Assembly: GCA_003167015.1 (NCBI GenBank)
Contig: PMUF01000663.1
Location: 1 to 17,223, forward strand
Source of the DNA: Chitinophagaceae bacterium
GTDB lineage: Bacteria; Bacteroidota; Bacteroidia; Chitinophagales; Chitinophagaceae
Reading direction: 5' to 3'
DNA length: 17,223 nt
Shown here: positions 1 through 7,049 of the stretch, in pieces
Position numbering within the stretch: the stretch's first letter is position 1
How the letters are laid out: the number at the start of each line of letters is the position of its first letter
Made by a program: the position numbers and the translations under genes
The notes under the pieces: model-generated
Database searches by the model: none
The model's input: only the letters and a program-made list of their open reading frames with translations
What the model was told of the DNA's origin: nothing

Positions 1-363
1 CGTACCCCCGGTCTCCGAAGCATTTCCGCTGAGTGTCACGCTGTTAGTCGGCAACGTAATAGTCTGGGCGCTGCCTGCACTCACGACAGGCTTGGGTGCG
101 GCATTCACAACCACTTGCACCGTGGAACTGGCCGTATCACCGCTGTTGTCTGTCGCCAGTAATTTGAACTCATAGGTGCCCGCCACAAGTCCCGTAACCG
201 TCGTACCTGCAGTAGCAGGCGTACTGATCGTCGCAGCGCCTCCGCTGACCTTGGTCCATAAATAAGAGGCTATCGTGCCGCCGGTCTCTGAGGCAGTACC
301 CGTCAACGTTACACTGTTGGTGGGAAGTGTGACCGTCTGGCTGGTCCCTGCACTGACAACAGG
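1..363 (-). repeat. Tandem PKD-like module repeat, period 273 nt
   Basis: Within the esterase-like gene, the protein segment starting PVVSAG at residue 333 recurs at residue 424, a period of 91 residues or 273 nt. Only the first 30 residues of the second copy are in the window. About 25 of those 30 are identical, while many third codon positions differ. This suggests an old duplication kept under protein-level selection. More copies may follow beyond the window edge. Confidence 0.8.
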
Positions 364-1359
364 CACAGGGGTAGGCACAGATGTACCCGACCCTACCAGC
401 GTCGTATCGCCTTGTCTCAACATCCATTGAAATACATTTTCAGGCGCTACATAATCACCCATTGTATTGGTACCCAACTGAGATGGAGCGTTATCAGGAC
501 CCAGCGTTCCTACACCGGTCCAGTTCGTCTGAGATGGATCATACATCGAATTCCAACAGCAATGCGCGCCGCCACCCAGGTTCTCATACGAGAAATAGGC
601 AGAGCCCGGAACACTGTCATTCATGGCAGTAGAATATTGCCAGCCATCACGAAAGTCATCGCTGCCGTTCCCTTCCAGATAGAAATATCTTCCATGATAC
701 TTGGCCGCCCAGATCTTATAGGCAATCGTATCCGTCAAAGGATTGGGATAAGCAGGTAATGGATTAGGCGTACCTTCAAACGCAGTAACACTGTTGACCA
801 TCTTCATCCCGGCCTGATCGCCCGGAGTCTGCTCATACTCAATCAATGCTCCTTCAGAAAAAGCCCCCTCGCTCAGACCACCCATGTGTACCGAGTTCTT
901 CTTGATATGGTAATGGGTGATCAACGTGTCCAGCACATTATAATAGTCCTGCACATTATTATACACTTCATTGACGTAACAAATGGTAATGATAATGGGA
1001 TAATGTTTGCCATTACCCAAAACTACAGATCCGTCCCAGCCATTATTCAGCCAGTAGTGTGGACCATACGTCACTAAATTATTGGTATCGCTGTTCCCCT
1101 GCTGGCCTTCACCGGGCATCGTAATAATGGCAGGGCGTGATGCCGTATCCGGGTTTCCGGCCGTAAAGAGATTCCTCGGCCTGGAAATACGTACCATCCA
1201 TGTATTAGTGGGCCCCCAAGGCGGCGTAAAAATACTAATCGTTGTGTCGTAGGTAATAAAATCGTGCGTTTCTGACTGGGAGTAGACTGAGCCCGCATCC
1301 GCCAGCAATAAGCATACCACTGCACTCAGCATCAAGCAATGAAGTTTGATAGCTCTCAT
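1..1359 (-). CDS. Secreted alpha/beta-hydrolase (esterase-like) with tandem PKD-like repeats, C-terminus cut off by window edge
   Basis: The frame is open for 453 codons from the ATG at 1359 to base 1, so the C-terminus is missing. Residues 1-28 look like a signal peptide (hydrophobic core around LMLSAVVCLLLA, then VYSQ). Residues 30 to about 320 resemble an alpha/beta-hydrolase: a G-x-S-x-G nucleophile elbow (GLSEG, Ser163), a late GGGAHCCW motif with His266, and acidic candidates for the third triad member around Asp234, Asp235 and Asp238. From residue 333 there is a PKD/REJ-like module of 91 residues, and a second copy starts at 424. Such modules usually serve adhesion or polysaccharide binding. 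The protein is probably exported to the cell surface or medium. Its substrate is unknown; ester removal from a polysaccharide is possible, given the locus. It is transcribed away from the EPS genes. Its codon choice looks less C-ending than theirs, so it may not belong to the cluster. The fold call is by motif only. Confidence 0.75.
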   Translation of the reverse strand, partial: MRAIKLHCLMLSAVVCLLLADAGSVYSQSETHDFITYDTTISIFTPPWGPTNTWMVRISRPRNLFTAGNPDTASRPAIITMPGEGQQGNSDTNNLVTYGPHYWLNNGWDGSVVLGNGKHYPIIITICYVNEVYNNVQDYYNVLDTLITHYHIKKNSVHMGGLSEGAFSEGALIEYEQTPGDQAGMKMVNSVTAFEGTPNPLPAYPNPLTDTIAYKIWAAKYHGRYFYLEGNGSDDFRDGWQYSTAMNDSVPGSAYFSYENLGGGAHCCWNSMYDPSQTNWTGVGTLGPDNAPSQLGTNTMGDYVAPENVFQWMLRQGDTTLVGSGTSVPTPVPVVSAGTSQTVTLPTNSVTLTGTASETGGTIASYLWTKVSGGAATISTPATAGTTVTGLVAGTYEFKLLATDNSGDTASSTVQVVVNAAPKPVVSAGSAQTITLPTNSVTLSGNASETGGT

Positions 1360-1713
1360 AGAAAGTTGGATTTTTGATGGGTCAAATAGTTGATAACCAT
1401 CAGCATGCGCTAATAAAACAATTATTACATATTACAATGGGATAGAAAGAAGGAGTAAGTGTAATAGTTTTATCAAAGGCACGAGATTTATATCGCGGAG
1501 TAGAAAGCCAAAAGCATGCCAAACCCGTGGAATTTATGGGCTAATTTGGGGCGCTTTTTCCTCTTTTATATAGGATTCCCCCTATAAAATCCGGGTATTC
1601 ATTTAGATAGGAAATAGGAGTCCAACCACCGGGTTCTTTGGCAAAAATGCAGGTTCTTTTGACCAAAACGAAAGAATCTCCCTATTTTTATCGATATTAA
1701 TCTATAGATCAAA
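1360..1713. other. Divergent intergenic region between the esterase-like gene and the EPS operon
   Basis: This stretch of about 350 bp separates oppositely transcribed genes and is clearly richer in A+T than the flanking coding regions. I see no convincing gene in it. It holds an inverted repeat (TATAGG, 6-nt spacer, CCTATA) at 1569-1586, a direct repeat of GGTTCTTT at 1632 and 1652, and short palindromes TATCGATA (1689-1696) and ATCTATAGAT (1700-1709) just before the first plus-strand start codon. No clear promoter for the minus-strand gene was recognised. Confidence 0.6.
1658..1690 (+). promoter_or_regulatory. Candidate Bacteroidota-type promoter of the polymerase operon
   Basis: A TTTG at 1658-1661 (fits -33) is followed after 21 nt by TATTTTTA at 1683-1690, which matches the TAnnTTTG -7 consensus in all but the last base. 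This would place the transcription start near 1695, leaving a leader of roughly 20 nt before the ATG at 1714. The -33 element overlaps the second GGTTCTTT direct repeat, so a bound factor could control it. This is a pattern match only. Confidence 0.4.
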
Positions 1714-1809
1714 ATGAGCAACGAAAAACCCTCCTTCCATGAGTCTCTTATGATCGCCGTTGCCGCGATCACTATGACCTATTTCTTTCTTAAAATCATT
1801 TTTTTATAA
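1714..1809 (+). CDS. 31-residue single-span membrane peptide at the head of the EPS operon
   Basis: This short frame begins at ATG 1714 and stops with TAA at 1807-1809, six bases before the ATG of the polymerase gene. The product has a polar N-terminus (MSNEKPSFHES) followed by a continuous hydrophobic stretch, about LMIAVAAITMTYFFLKIIFL, long enough for one membrane span, with almost no tail after it. A candidate promoter lies about 20-55 nt upstream, which makes this the first frame of the transcript. I do not recognise a family. It could be a small membrane partner of the polymerase, or a leader frame that couples translation to it. The membrane-like composition and the tight spacing argue for a real gene, but length alone cannot exclude chance. 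Confidence 0.55.
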   Translation: MSNEKPSFHESLMIAVAAITMTYFFLKIIFL

Positions 1810-1815
1810 CCATTC

Positions 1816-3336
1816 ATGACCAGATACCACCGGGACAGACAGAAGAACAACCTCACCGGAAAACTAGCTGACTTCTCTGCCAAAACTTTTATCCAACTCA
1901 AACTGAACAATTGGCTGGGCTACTTCGTGCTCGCCGGGGTCGCTTGCTTCATTGCCTGGCTCCTAGTGCAGGACATCCTCTTAGGCCTGGTCTTTTTTGT
2001 CGCACTGTTAGGTATCTTCCTCGTATTCTTCTGCATGATTAACGTCCAGGCCGGCTTCTATTTGATGCTCTTCTTTGGATTCTTCGGTTGTTTCATCTCC
2101 AATGCCCTACTCAAAGGCAGCCTTCCCGTAGGCCTGGTCCTGGACGGGCTTGTACTCATCAATTTCCTGGGCCTTGTGGTCTCCCACAAGGATTTCCGCC
2201 AGCAATGGAAAACATTCGTCCGGCGTCCAGTGGTTATCGTTATGATCCTGAGCTTCTGCTACGGCACACTCGAGATGTTTAACCCCAACACCACGGGCGC
2301 CTCCGCCTCGAACTGGCTCGGTGACCGAAAATTCCTGGAATTCATCCTTATCCTCTTCACCGCTTACGTACTGCTAAGCTCCTACCAGAAGGTCCGTCAA
2401 TATACCTTTATCCTGCTGGCCTTATCTACCCTTTGCGCCCTCTACGGCTGCATCCAGGAATGGCACGGCCTCTTTCCCTGGGAACTGCAGGCTATCATGG
2501 CAAACCCCCTGTCCTATTCCCTCCTCTTCTCCGGCGGTACCTTTCGCAAATTCGGTACGCTTTCCGACCCCCCCGCCTTCGGTATCGTCATGGCGATCTG
2601 TGCCCTCTACTTCATGATACTCGGCATCTATGAAAAGAATACCCGCATCCGCCTCCTCTTTTTTGCCTGTACCATCCTCATGCTCCTGGGCATGAGCTAT
2701 TCAGGCACCCGGACAGCATATGCCGTCATCCTCGCAGGGATCGTCTTCTTCATCCTATTGAATATCGATAAGCCCGCCATTCAGAAATTCGGCGTCGTTA
2801 TGGTCTTCATCTTCCTCGCCCTGATGTACGGCCCTTTTTCCGGCGTCGCCACCATCCGCCGCTTTCGGAGTACCTTCGACGGGACAAAAGACGAATCCTA
2901 TAAGGTCCGCATCATCAATCGCGAATTTATCAAACCCTATATCCGTCAACACCCCATCGGCGGCGGCATGGGAACCACCGGCCTCGCCGGCGCCATCGAG
3001 CACCCCGGCAACCCCCTGGCTAACTTCATGCCCGACGGCGCCTATGTCACCCGGGCTGCCGAAACAGGATGGATCGGGCTTCTCATCAACTGCATCGTAT
3101 ATTTCATTATTCTCAGAGCAGCCATCCAAGCCTATTTCCGCGTCAAAGATCAACGCCTCAAAGTCTATTACGCCGCCGGCGCCAGCTGCATCTTTGCCTT
3201 CTACGTCGGGGACTATGCCCAGAATGCCATAGGCGGGCCCACCGACGTCGGTATCTACTTTGCCATCATTGCCATGGTCCTTAAACAGCCCGATTATGAC
3301 AACAACCTCGAAACAAGCCCAGCCACCGAACAGTAA
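1816..3336 (+). CDS. O-antigen ligase / Wzy-type polysaccharide polymerase, polytopic membrane protein
   Basis: The 506-residue product is mostly hydrophobic, with about 10-12 predicted membrane spans. It fits the O-antigen ligase/polymerase superfamily (Wzy_C). Hallmarks are a conserved Arg in GTFRKFGTLSDPPAFG (about 241-256), the SGTRTAY segment (296-302) at the start of a span, a long periplasmic loop (about 343-415) with QHPIGGGMG (379-386), and RAAETGWIGLL (413-423) entering the next span. In Wzx/Wzy pathways this family joins undecaprenyl-linked repeat units in the periplasm, or ligates the chain to an acceptor. The flippase and Wzc-like gene nearby favour polymerase over ligase. The ATG at 1816 follows the small membrane frame by six bases, and the 3' end overlaps the next gene by 41 nt, so the block is very probably one operon. 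The sugar linkage cannot be read from sequence. Confidence 0.85.
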   Translation: MTRYHRDRQKNNLTGKLADFSAKTFIQLKLNNWLGYFVLAGVACFIAWLLVQDILLGLVFFVALLGIFLVFFCMINVQAGFYLMLFFGFFGCFISNALLKGSLPVGLVLDGLVLINFLGLVVSHKDFRQQWKTFVRRPVVIVMILSFCYGTLEMFNPNTTGASASNWLGDRKFLEFILILFTAYVLLSSYQKVRQYTFILLALSTLCALYGCIQEWHGLFPWELQAIMANPLSYSLLFSGGTFRKFGTLSDPPAFGIVMAICALYFMILGIYEKNTRIRLLFFACTILMLLGMSYSGTRTAYAVILAGIVFFILLNIDKPAIQKFGVVMVFIFLALMYGPFSGVATIRRFRSTFDGTKDESYKVRIINREFIKPYIRQHPIGGGMGTTGLAGAIEHPGNPLANFMPDGAYVTRAAETGWIGLLINCIVYFIILRAAIQAYFRVKDQRLKVYYAAGASCIFAFYVGDYAQNAIGGPTDVGIYFAIIAMVLKQPDYDNNLETSPATEQ

Positions 3337-4942
3337 ACAGCTCCGGGCAGGACTTACCTGGCTCCGCTTCTGTTTCGCACTCTTGTGCCTTTCCGAACCC
3401 TTCCTCGCCGCAGGCCAGTACCAACCGGAAAAAAGCCCATGGGCAAAACTCGACGCCGGTTATAAGAACCATCCCCCCACCCATAAAATAGGAAAGGTCA
3501 TTCCCGCCGAATACCGCGCCTGGTATATCATGGACGACGGCACCGTCTGGGCCTATAATAACGGCTCCAATTATCCCGTACAGTTCCCCATCGCACGTAA
3601 AGCCGTCACCGGGTCGGGCGGCTTCAATTATTTCCGCGTTATAGACGACGAAGGCTATGTCTGGACCTCTAAGATCGACTACACGACAAACACCCTGCGC
3701 ATCCCCAAAGACACAACCGGAAAGCCCTTTGACGGCAATTGGTACATCGATGCCTATGCTCATATTTGTGCCACCATCCGGAAGGATTCCAGCATCTGGT
3801 ATTTCGGTGTCGACGCTTTCAGCTTCTTTTATCCCGGTGGCAATGTCGTTATGATGACCGGCATGACCATGCTTCCCACTCAGCTATCGCCGCCGGGAAT
3901 GAAATGTAAAAAAGTAGTCTTTGGCGGCGCCAGGATCATCGCACTTACCACCCGCGGTGAAGTCTATGAGTTCCGCTACGGCTCCCGCTCACCTATACGC
4001 ATACCGACGCCCCGCCCCGCTACCGACATTTTCGCCTCCCACCTGGACGTAGCCGGCTGTATTATCCCGGATCCCGGAGAAACATCAGGCATGGGCTATC
4101 CCTTCATCTGGGGAGGCGCATCCAGTATGTATGGAGGCAGTACCCCTTTCAGCCAACCCGCGCCGGTAAAAACCCTCTGGAAAATGACCGCCCCGGTCAG
4201 AGAAATTACCACCAGTTCAAATACCATCCACTACATCGATAGCCTCGGCAGAATGTTCGGCATCGGATTCAACTCTCTGGGAGAAGTCGGCAACGGCATA
4301 GAATTCGTCAACAAATACGACTACCCCGGCTTCCCCGGCTACGGCTGGACCTATCAGGACTATGAGAACCCCTCGGGCCCACCACCCGCTCAGATCGGCG
4401 CCGGAATCACCTGGCGACATCTCTGGTCGAATAACTGGTATACCCTCTATACCTATGCACAAGATACCCATGGCAACATATATAGCTGGGGTCGCAATAA
4501 ATCGATGGTTTTGGGCAATGGACTCAATAATTTGCAGGACCAGCACAGCCCGGATGCCCTTGATGTTCTTACACCCACCAGGGTCCATCCCCTTTCAGCC
4601 CGCTTCCAGAACTACAACTTTACCCCCCCATCTATCCACGCCGGCCCCGATCGGACGATCGCCGCCTCCACAGTCCTGCTCAGCGGATCAGCCACGCCGC
4701 CCCTCCTGGTCAAAGCGACGCCCACAGCCGCCAACGGGATCGATACGGTCGACTATAGTATCGTCTCCTGGAAATGGGTAGAAGTAAAGGGCCAGGGAGG
4801 AAAGATCACATCCCCCAACTCCCCCACCACCACGGTCACCGGCCTATCCCCCGGAATCTATGTTTTCAACCTCCAAACCACGGACAATAATACGGGTACC
4901 CTCAGCGCTAATGTGACGATTACCGTGAAAACACTCAAATGA
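3296..4942 (+). CDS. Secreted RCC1-like beta-propeller protein with C-terminal PKD-like domain
   Basis: I place the start at ATG 3296 (548 residues), which yields a signal-peptide-like N-terminus: basic residues up to Arg25, a hydrophobic core FCFALLCL, then AAGQ near residue 38. The longer option is a TTG at 3260. The middle region has recurring short blade motifs. The clearest are DSLGRMFGIGFNSLGEVGNG (about 315-334) and DTHGNIYSWGRNKSMVLGNG (about 390-409), which match the RCC1 signature of G-x-hydrophobic-x-x-W/hydrophobic-G-x-N then LGNG. A weaker DDGTVWAYN occurs near residue 80. Residues about 447-545 form a PKD-like domain related to those of the esterase-like protein at the left edge. 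It is probably periplasmic or surface-exposed. RCC1-type propellers are binding scaffolds, so a role in binding or guiding the polysaccharide or its machinery is a guess. It sits between polymerase and glycosyltransferase on one operon. Confidence 0.65.
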   Translation: MTTTSKQAQPPNSKQLRAGLTWLRFCFALLCLSEPFLAAGQYQPEKSPWAKLDAGYKNHPPTHKIGKVIPAEYRAWYIMDDGTVWAYNNGSNYPVQFPIARKAVTGSGGFNYFRVIDDEGYVWTSKIDYTTNTLRIPKDTTGKPFDGNWYIDAYAHICATIRKDSSIWYFGVDAFSFFYPGGNVVMMTGMTMLPTQLSPPGMKCKKVVFGGARIIALTTRGEVYEFRYGSRSPIRIPTPRPATDIFASHLDVAGCIIPDPGETSGMGYPFIWGGASSMYGGSTPFSQPAPVKTLWKMTAPVREITTSSNTIHYIDSLGRMFGIGFNSLGEVGNGIEFVNKYDYPGFPGYGWTYQDYENPSGPPPAQIGAGITWRHLWSNNWYTLYTYAQDTHGNIYSWGRNKSMVLGNGLNNLQDQHSPDALDVLTPTRVHPLSARFQNYNFTPPSIHAGPDRTIAASTVLLSGSATPPLLVKATPTAANGIDTVDYSIVSWKWVEVKGQGGKITSPNSPTTTVTGLSPGIYVFNLQTTDNNTGTLSANVTITVKTLK

Positions 4943-5015
4943 CCCTAAAAACCCTAATAATCCCTATTTTAGTGTACCTTCACAGACTCAACTCCCTAAA
5001 GACTCAGTCCCGATC

Positions 5016-6206
5016 ATGATAGTGATTCACATCTTCACCATCCTCCTGTTCGTCTATTTATTATTGACTATTCCCTATCTCTTCATACTGTCGATCGCCG
5101 GTCGCTTTGGCAAATTGAAAACCTATACTGCCCATCCCAGAAAAGCCCGTATCGCTGTCATCATACCTTCTTATAAAGAAGATAATATCATCGTCGAAAC
5201 AGCCACCCACGCCCTCGCACATGACTACCCCGTGGAAAATTTCACCGTGACGGTCATCGCAGACCAGCTGAACAAGACGACGATCGATCGCCTCCGCGCC
5301 TTACCCGTCCGGACCCTGGAAGTCAACTGGCAAAAAAGCATGAAGGCCAAATCGCTCAACGCTGCACTCTCCGCCCTGGCAGATGATCACTATGACCTTG
5401 CCTTCATCCTCGACGCCGATAACCTCATGTCCCCGGGTTGCCTGGAAAAGGTCAACCATGCCTTCCAAACCGGCTGGGCTGCCATCCAATGCCACCGGAG
5501 CGCTAAAAACAGGAACACCCCTATCGCAGTCCTTGACGCCATGAGCGAAGAGATCAACAATACGATCTTCCGCCGCGGACAGCGCGCGCTGCACCTTTCC
5601 TGCGCATTAATTGGTTCCGGCATGGCCTTTGAATTCCACCTGCTGAGGGAAATATTCGCTTCGCCCGCTATCCAGGATAACCCGGGTGAAGATAAAGAAG
5701 TCGAAGTACGTCTTATCGGCAAAGGTCTTCGCGTAGAATATATCGAAGACGCCTATGTATATGACGAAAAAGTGCAACGGAAAGAAGTGTTCCAAAGACA
5801 GCGCACCCGCTGGCTCGCTACCCAGCTTGAGAATATCCGGCCTCTTTTATCAAAGGAAATGCGCAGGAAGGCCATAAAAAGCGTCTACCTGCATAAGATC
5901 TTCGAATGGCTGCTCCTGCCCCGTCTGCTGATCATGCTCCTGATCTCCCTCCTTCTTCTGCTGTGTGGCATAGACGCGTGGACAGGAACCCATATCCTCA
6001 GCCCGGCCTGGCCGTGGTGGACCATCCCGGCCATCTTATATGCCCTCACCATTGCCACCGCCATACCCTCTTCCTTCTATAACTCCCGCACATTTGCAGC
6101 CCTCCTCCAGGTTCCAACCCTCATGCTGGCCATGCTGAAAGCCCTCCTGGGTATCAGAAAGAATAAAGGCAGTTTCCTCCATACCCCGAAAGAGTTTTCA
6201 AACTAG
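5016..6206 (+). CDS. Membrane-bound family 2 glycosyltransferase (cellulose-synthase-like)
   Basis: The product has 396 residues: an N-terminal span (about 1-30), a cytosolic GT-A domain (about 45-270) and two or three C-terminal spans (about 298-380). Catalytic features of inverting GT2 enzymes are in order: IAVIIPSYKED (46-56) for nucleotide binding, the metal-binding DAD (133-135), GED with Asp226 as likely general base, and QRQRTRW (260-266), the Q/R-x-x-R-W motif of processive-type enzymes. It would transfer sugar from a nucleotide donor to a lipid-linked or growing chain at the inner membrane. It lies 73 nt after the RCC1-like gene on the same strand, so it is likely the last gene of that operon. 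Processivity is suggested by the QxxRW motif but not proven. Donor and acceptor cannot be inferred. Confidence 0.85.
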   Translation: MIVIHIFTILLFVYLLLTIPYLFILSIAGRFGKLKTYTAHPRKARIAVIIPSYKEDNIIVETATHALAHDYPVENFTVTVIADQLNKTTIDRLRALPVRTLEVNWQKSMKAKSLNAALSALADDHYDLAFILDADNLMSPGCLEKVNHAFQTGWAAIQCHRSAKNRNTPIAVLDAMSEEINNTIFRRGQRALHLSCALIGSGMAFEFHLLREIFASPAIQDNPGEDKEVEVRLIGKGLRVEYIEDAYVYDEKVQRKEVFQRQRTRWLATQLENIRPLLSKEMRRKAIKSVYLHKIFEWLLLPRLLIMLLISLLLLLCGIDAWTGTHILSPAWPWWTIPAILYALTIATAIPSSFYNSRTFAALLQVPTLMLAMLKALLGIRKNKGSFLHTPKEFSN

Positions 6207-6256
6207 GCAAGACCTGCCTCCCCTATAGCATATCTAATTAACGCGGGTAATTTTCA

Positions 6257-7045
6257 TTAGTGGTATAACGCAGACTTAGTAGGCTGCTGCGAATGCAACA
6301 CGCTTTCCAGCGGGACGCCAATCATCCTTTCGAGATCGATCCTGATCAGGTCCTGTTGCAGTTGAAGATTCATACTCTTTGCCATCTCGTCGTTCTTTGT
6401 CCGCTGAGCGGCAATATAGGCGTCGACGCTTATCTTGCCCTGCTTGAAACTCTCCTCGGCCTGAGAAGTGACCACCAGTACATCGTTGATCAGCTCATTT
6501 TGCATCTGGATCAGCACCGCGTATTCCTTATATTGCTTATACTTCGTCAGGACATTCGCCCTGATCGCCCTGGTCAGTATCACCTGCTGGTCCTTGGTGT
6601 TGGCAATGGACTCCCTGGCCTCCTTCACCTGGTTACCCTGCGAAAAGATAATGCCCAGGGGGACTGTAACCCCAAAAAAATACTTCGGGTAGACATAGGC
6701 CGGCTGACCATTGATAGTCGGCGCCTTGCCAAAATCCTGATCATTAAATTGCGACGAAATGGCCAACAGGTTGAGCCAGGTCGTCTTAGCCGCTTTCAAT
6801 TGCAATTCATTGATCCTCTCCTGGTGCGCCGACGCATCCAATTCCGGGCCCCTCAGCGCAAGTGCCACCAGCCTGTTCTCGTTGACCGTGTCTGAATAAT
6901 CACTCCCCTCGGAATTGAGGATGGGAGTACCGACCGGATTGGCTGCCTTGTTCTTGGCCGCCGGAACCGGCTGCACCGGAGTTTGGGCCGAAACAACCCG
7001 GATGCCGAAAAAAAGCCCTGTTGCAAGGATAAAAAATCGACTCAT
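6257..7045 (-). CDS. Half-length TolC-like outer-membrane protein
   Basis: The 262-residue product starts with a signal peptide (about 1-21, ending VVSAQ) and then a Pro/Ala-rich stretch. From about residue 55 the pattern is that of one outer-membrane efflux (OEP) repeat: an ALRGPELDAS helix start, a strand region (LNLLAISSQF), a second strand region ending in VTVPLGIIFSQG, then a long helical hairpin through residue 245 with the typical EESFKQGKISVDAYIAAQ and final ERMIGVPLE. Usual TolC proteins carry two such repeats in 430-490 residues, so this one is about half size with no sign of frameshift. Its gene starts four bases after the stop of the Wzc-like gene, so the two are co-transcribed. 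This supports a role as the outer-membrane exit duct or periplasmic tunnel for the polysaccharide. Family confidence is good; the channel role is inference. Confidence 0.75.
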   Translation of the reverse strand: MSRFFILATGLFFGIRVVSAQTPVQPVPAAKNKAANPVGTPILNSEGSDYSDTVNENRLVALALRGPELDASAHQERINELQLKAAKTTWLNLLAISSQFNDQDFGKAPTINGQPAYVYPKYFFGVTVPLGIIFSQGNQVKEARESIANTKDQQVILTRAIRANVLTKYKQYKEYAVLIQMQNELINDVLVVTSQAEESFKQGKISVDAYIAAQRTKNDEMAKSMNLQLQQDLIRIDLERMIGVPLESVLHSQQPTKSALYH

Positions 7046-7049
7046 GTTA

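Noticed and set aside
1569..1586. TATAGG/CCTATA inverted repeat as a terminator or operator
   Set aside because: The arms are 6 bp and weak, no T-run follows, and no gene ends nearby. It is noted only as part of the intergenic region.
6207..6256. Possible terminator between the convergent GT2 and TolC-like genes
   Set aside because: Only a 5-bp AATTA/TAATT pairing is visible, with no solid stem or T-run, so it is not strong enough to call.
6293..6895. A 200-codon plus-strand frame
   Set aside because: It is antisense to the TolC-like gene, which has a signal peptide and family pattern; the plus-strand product has neither.
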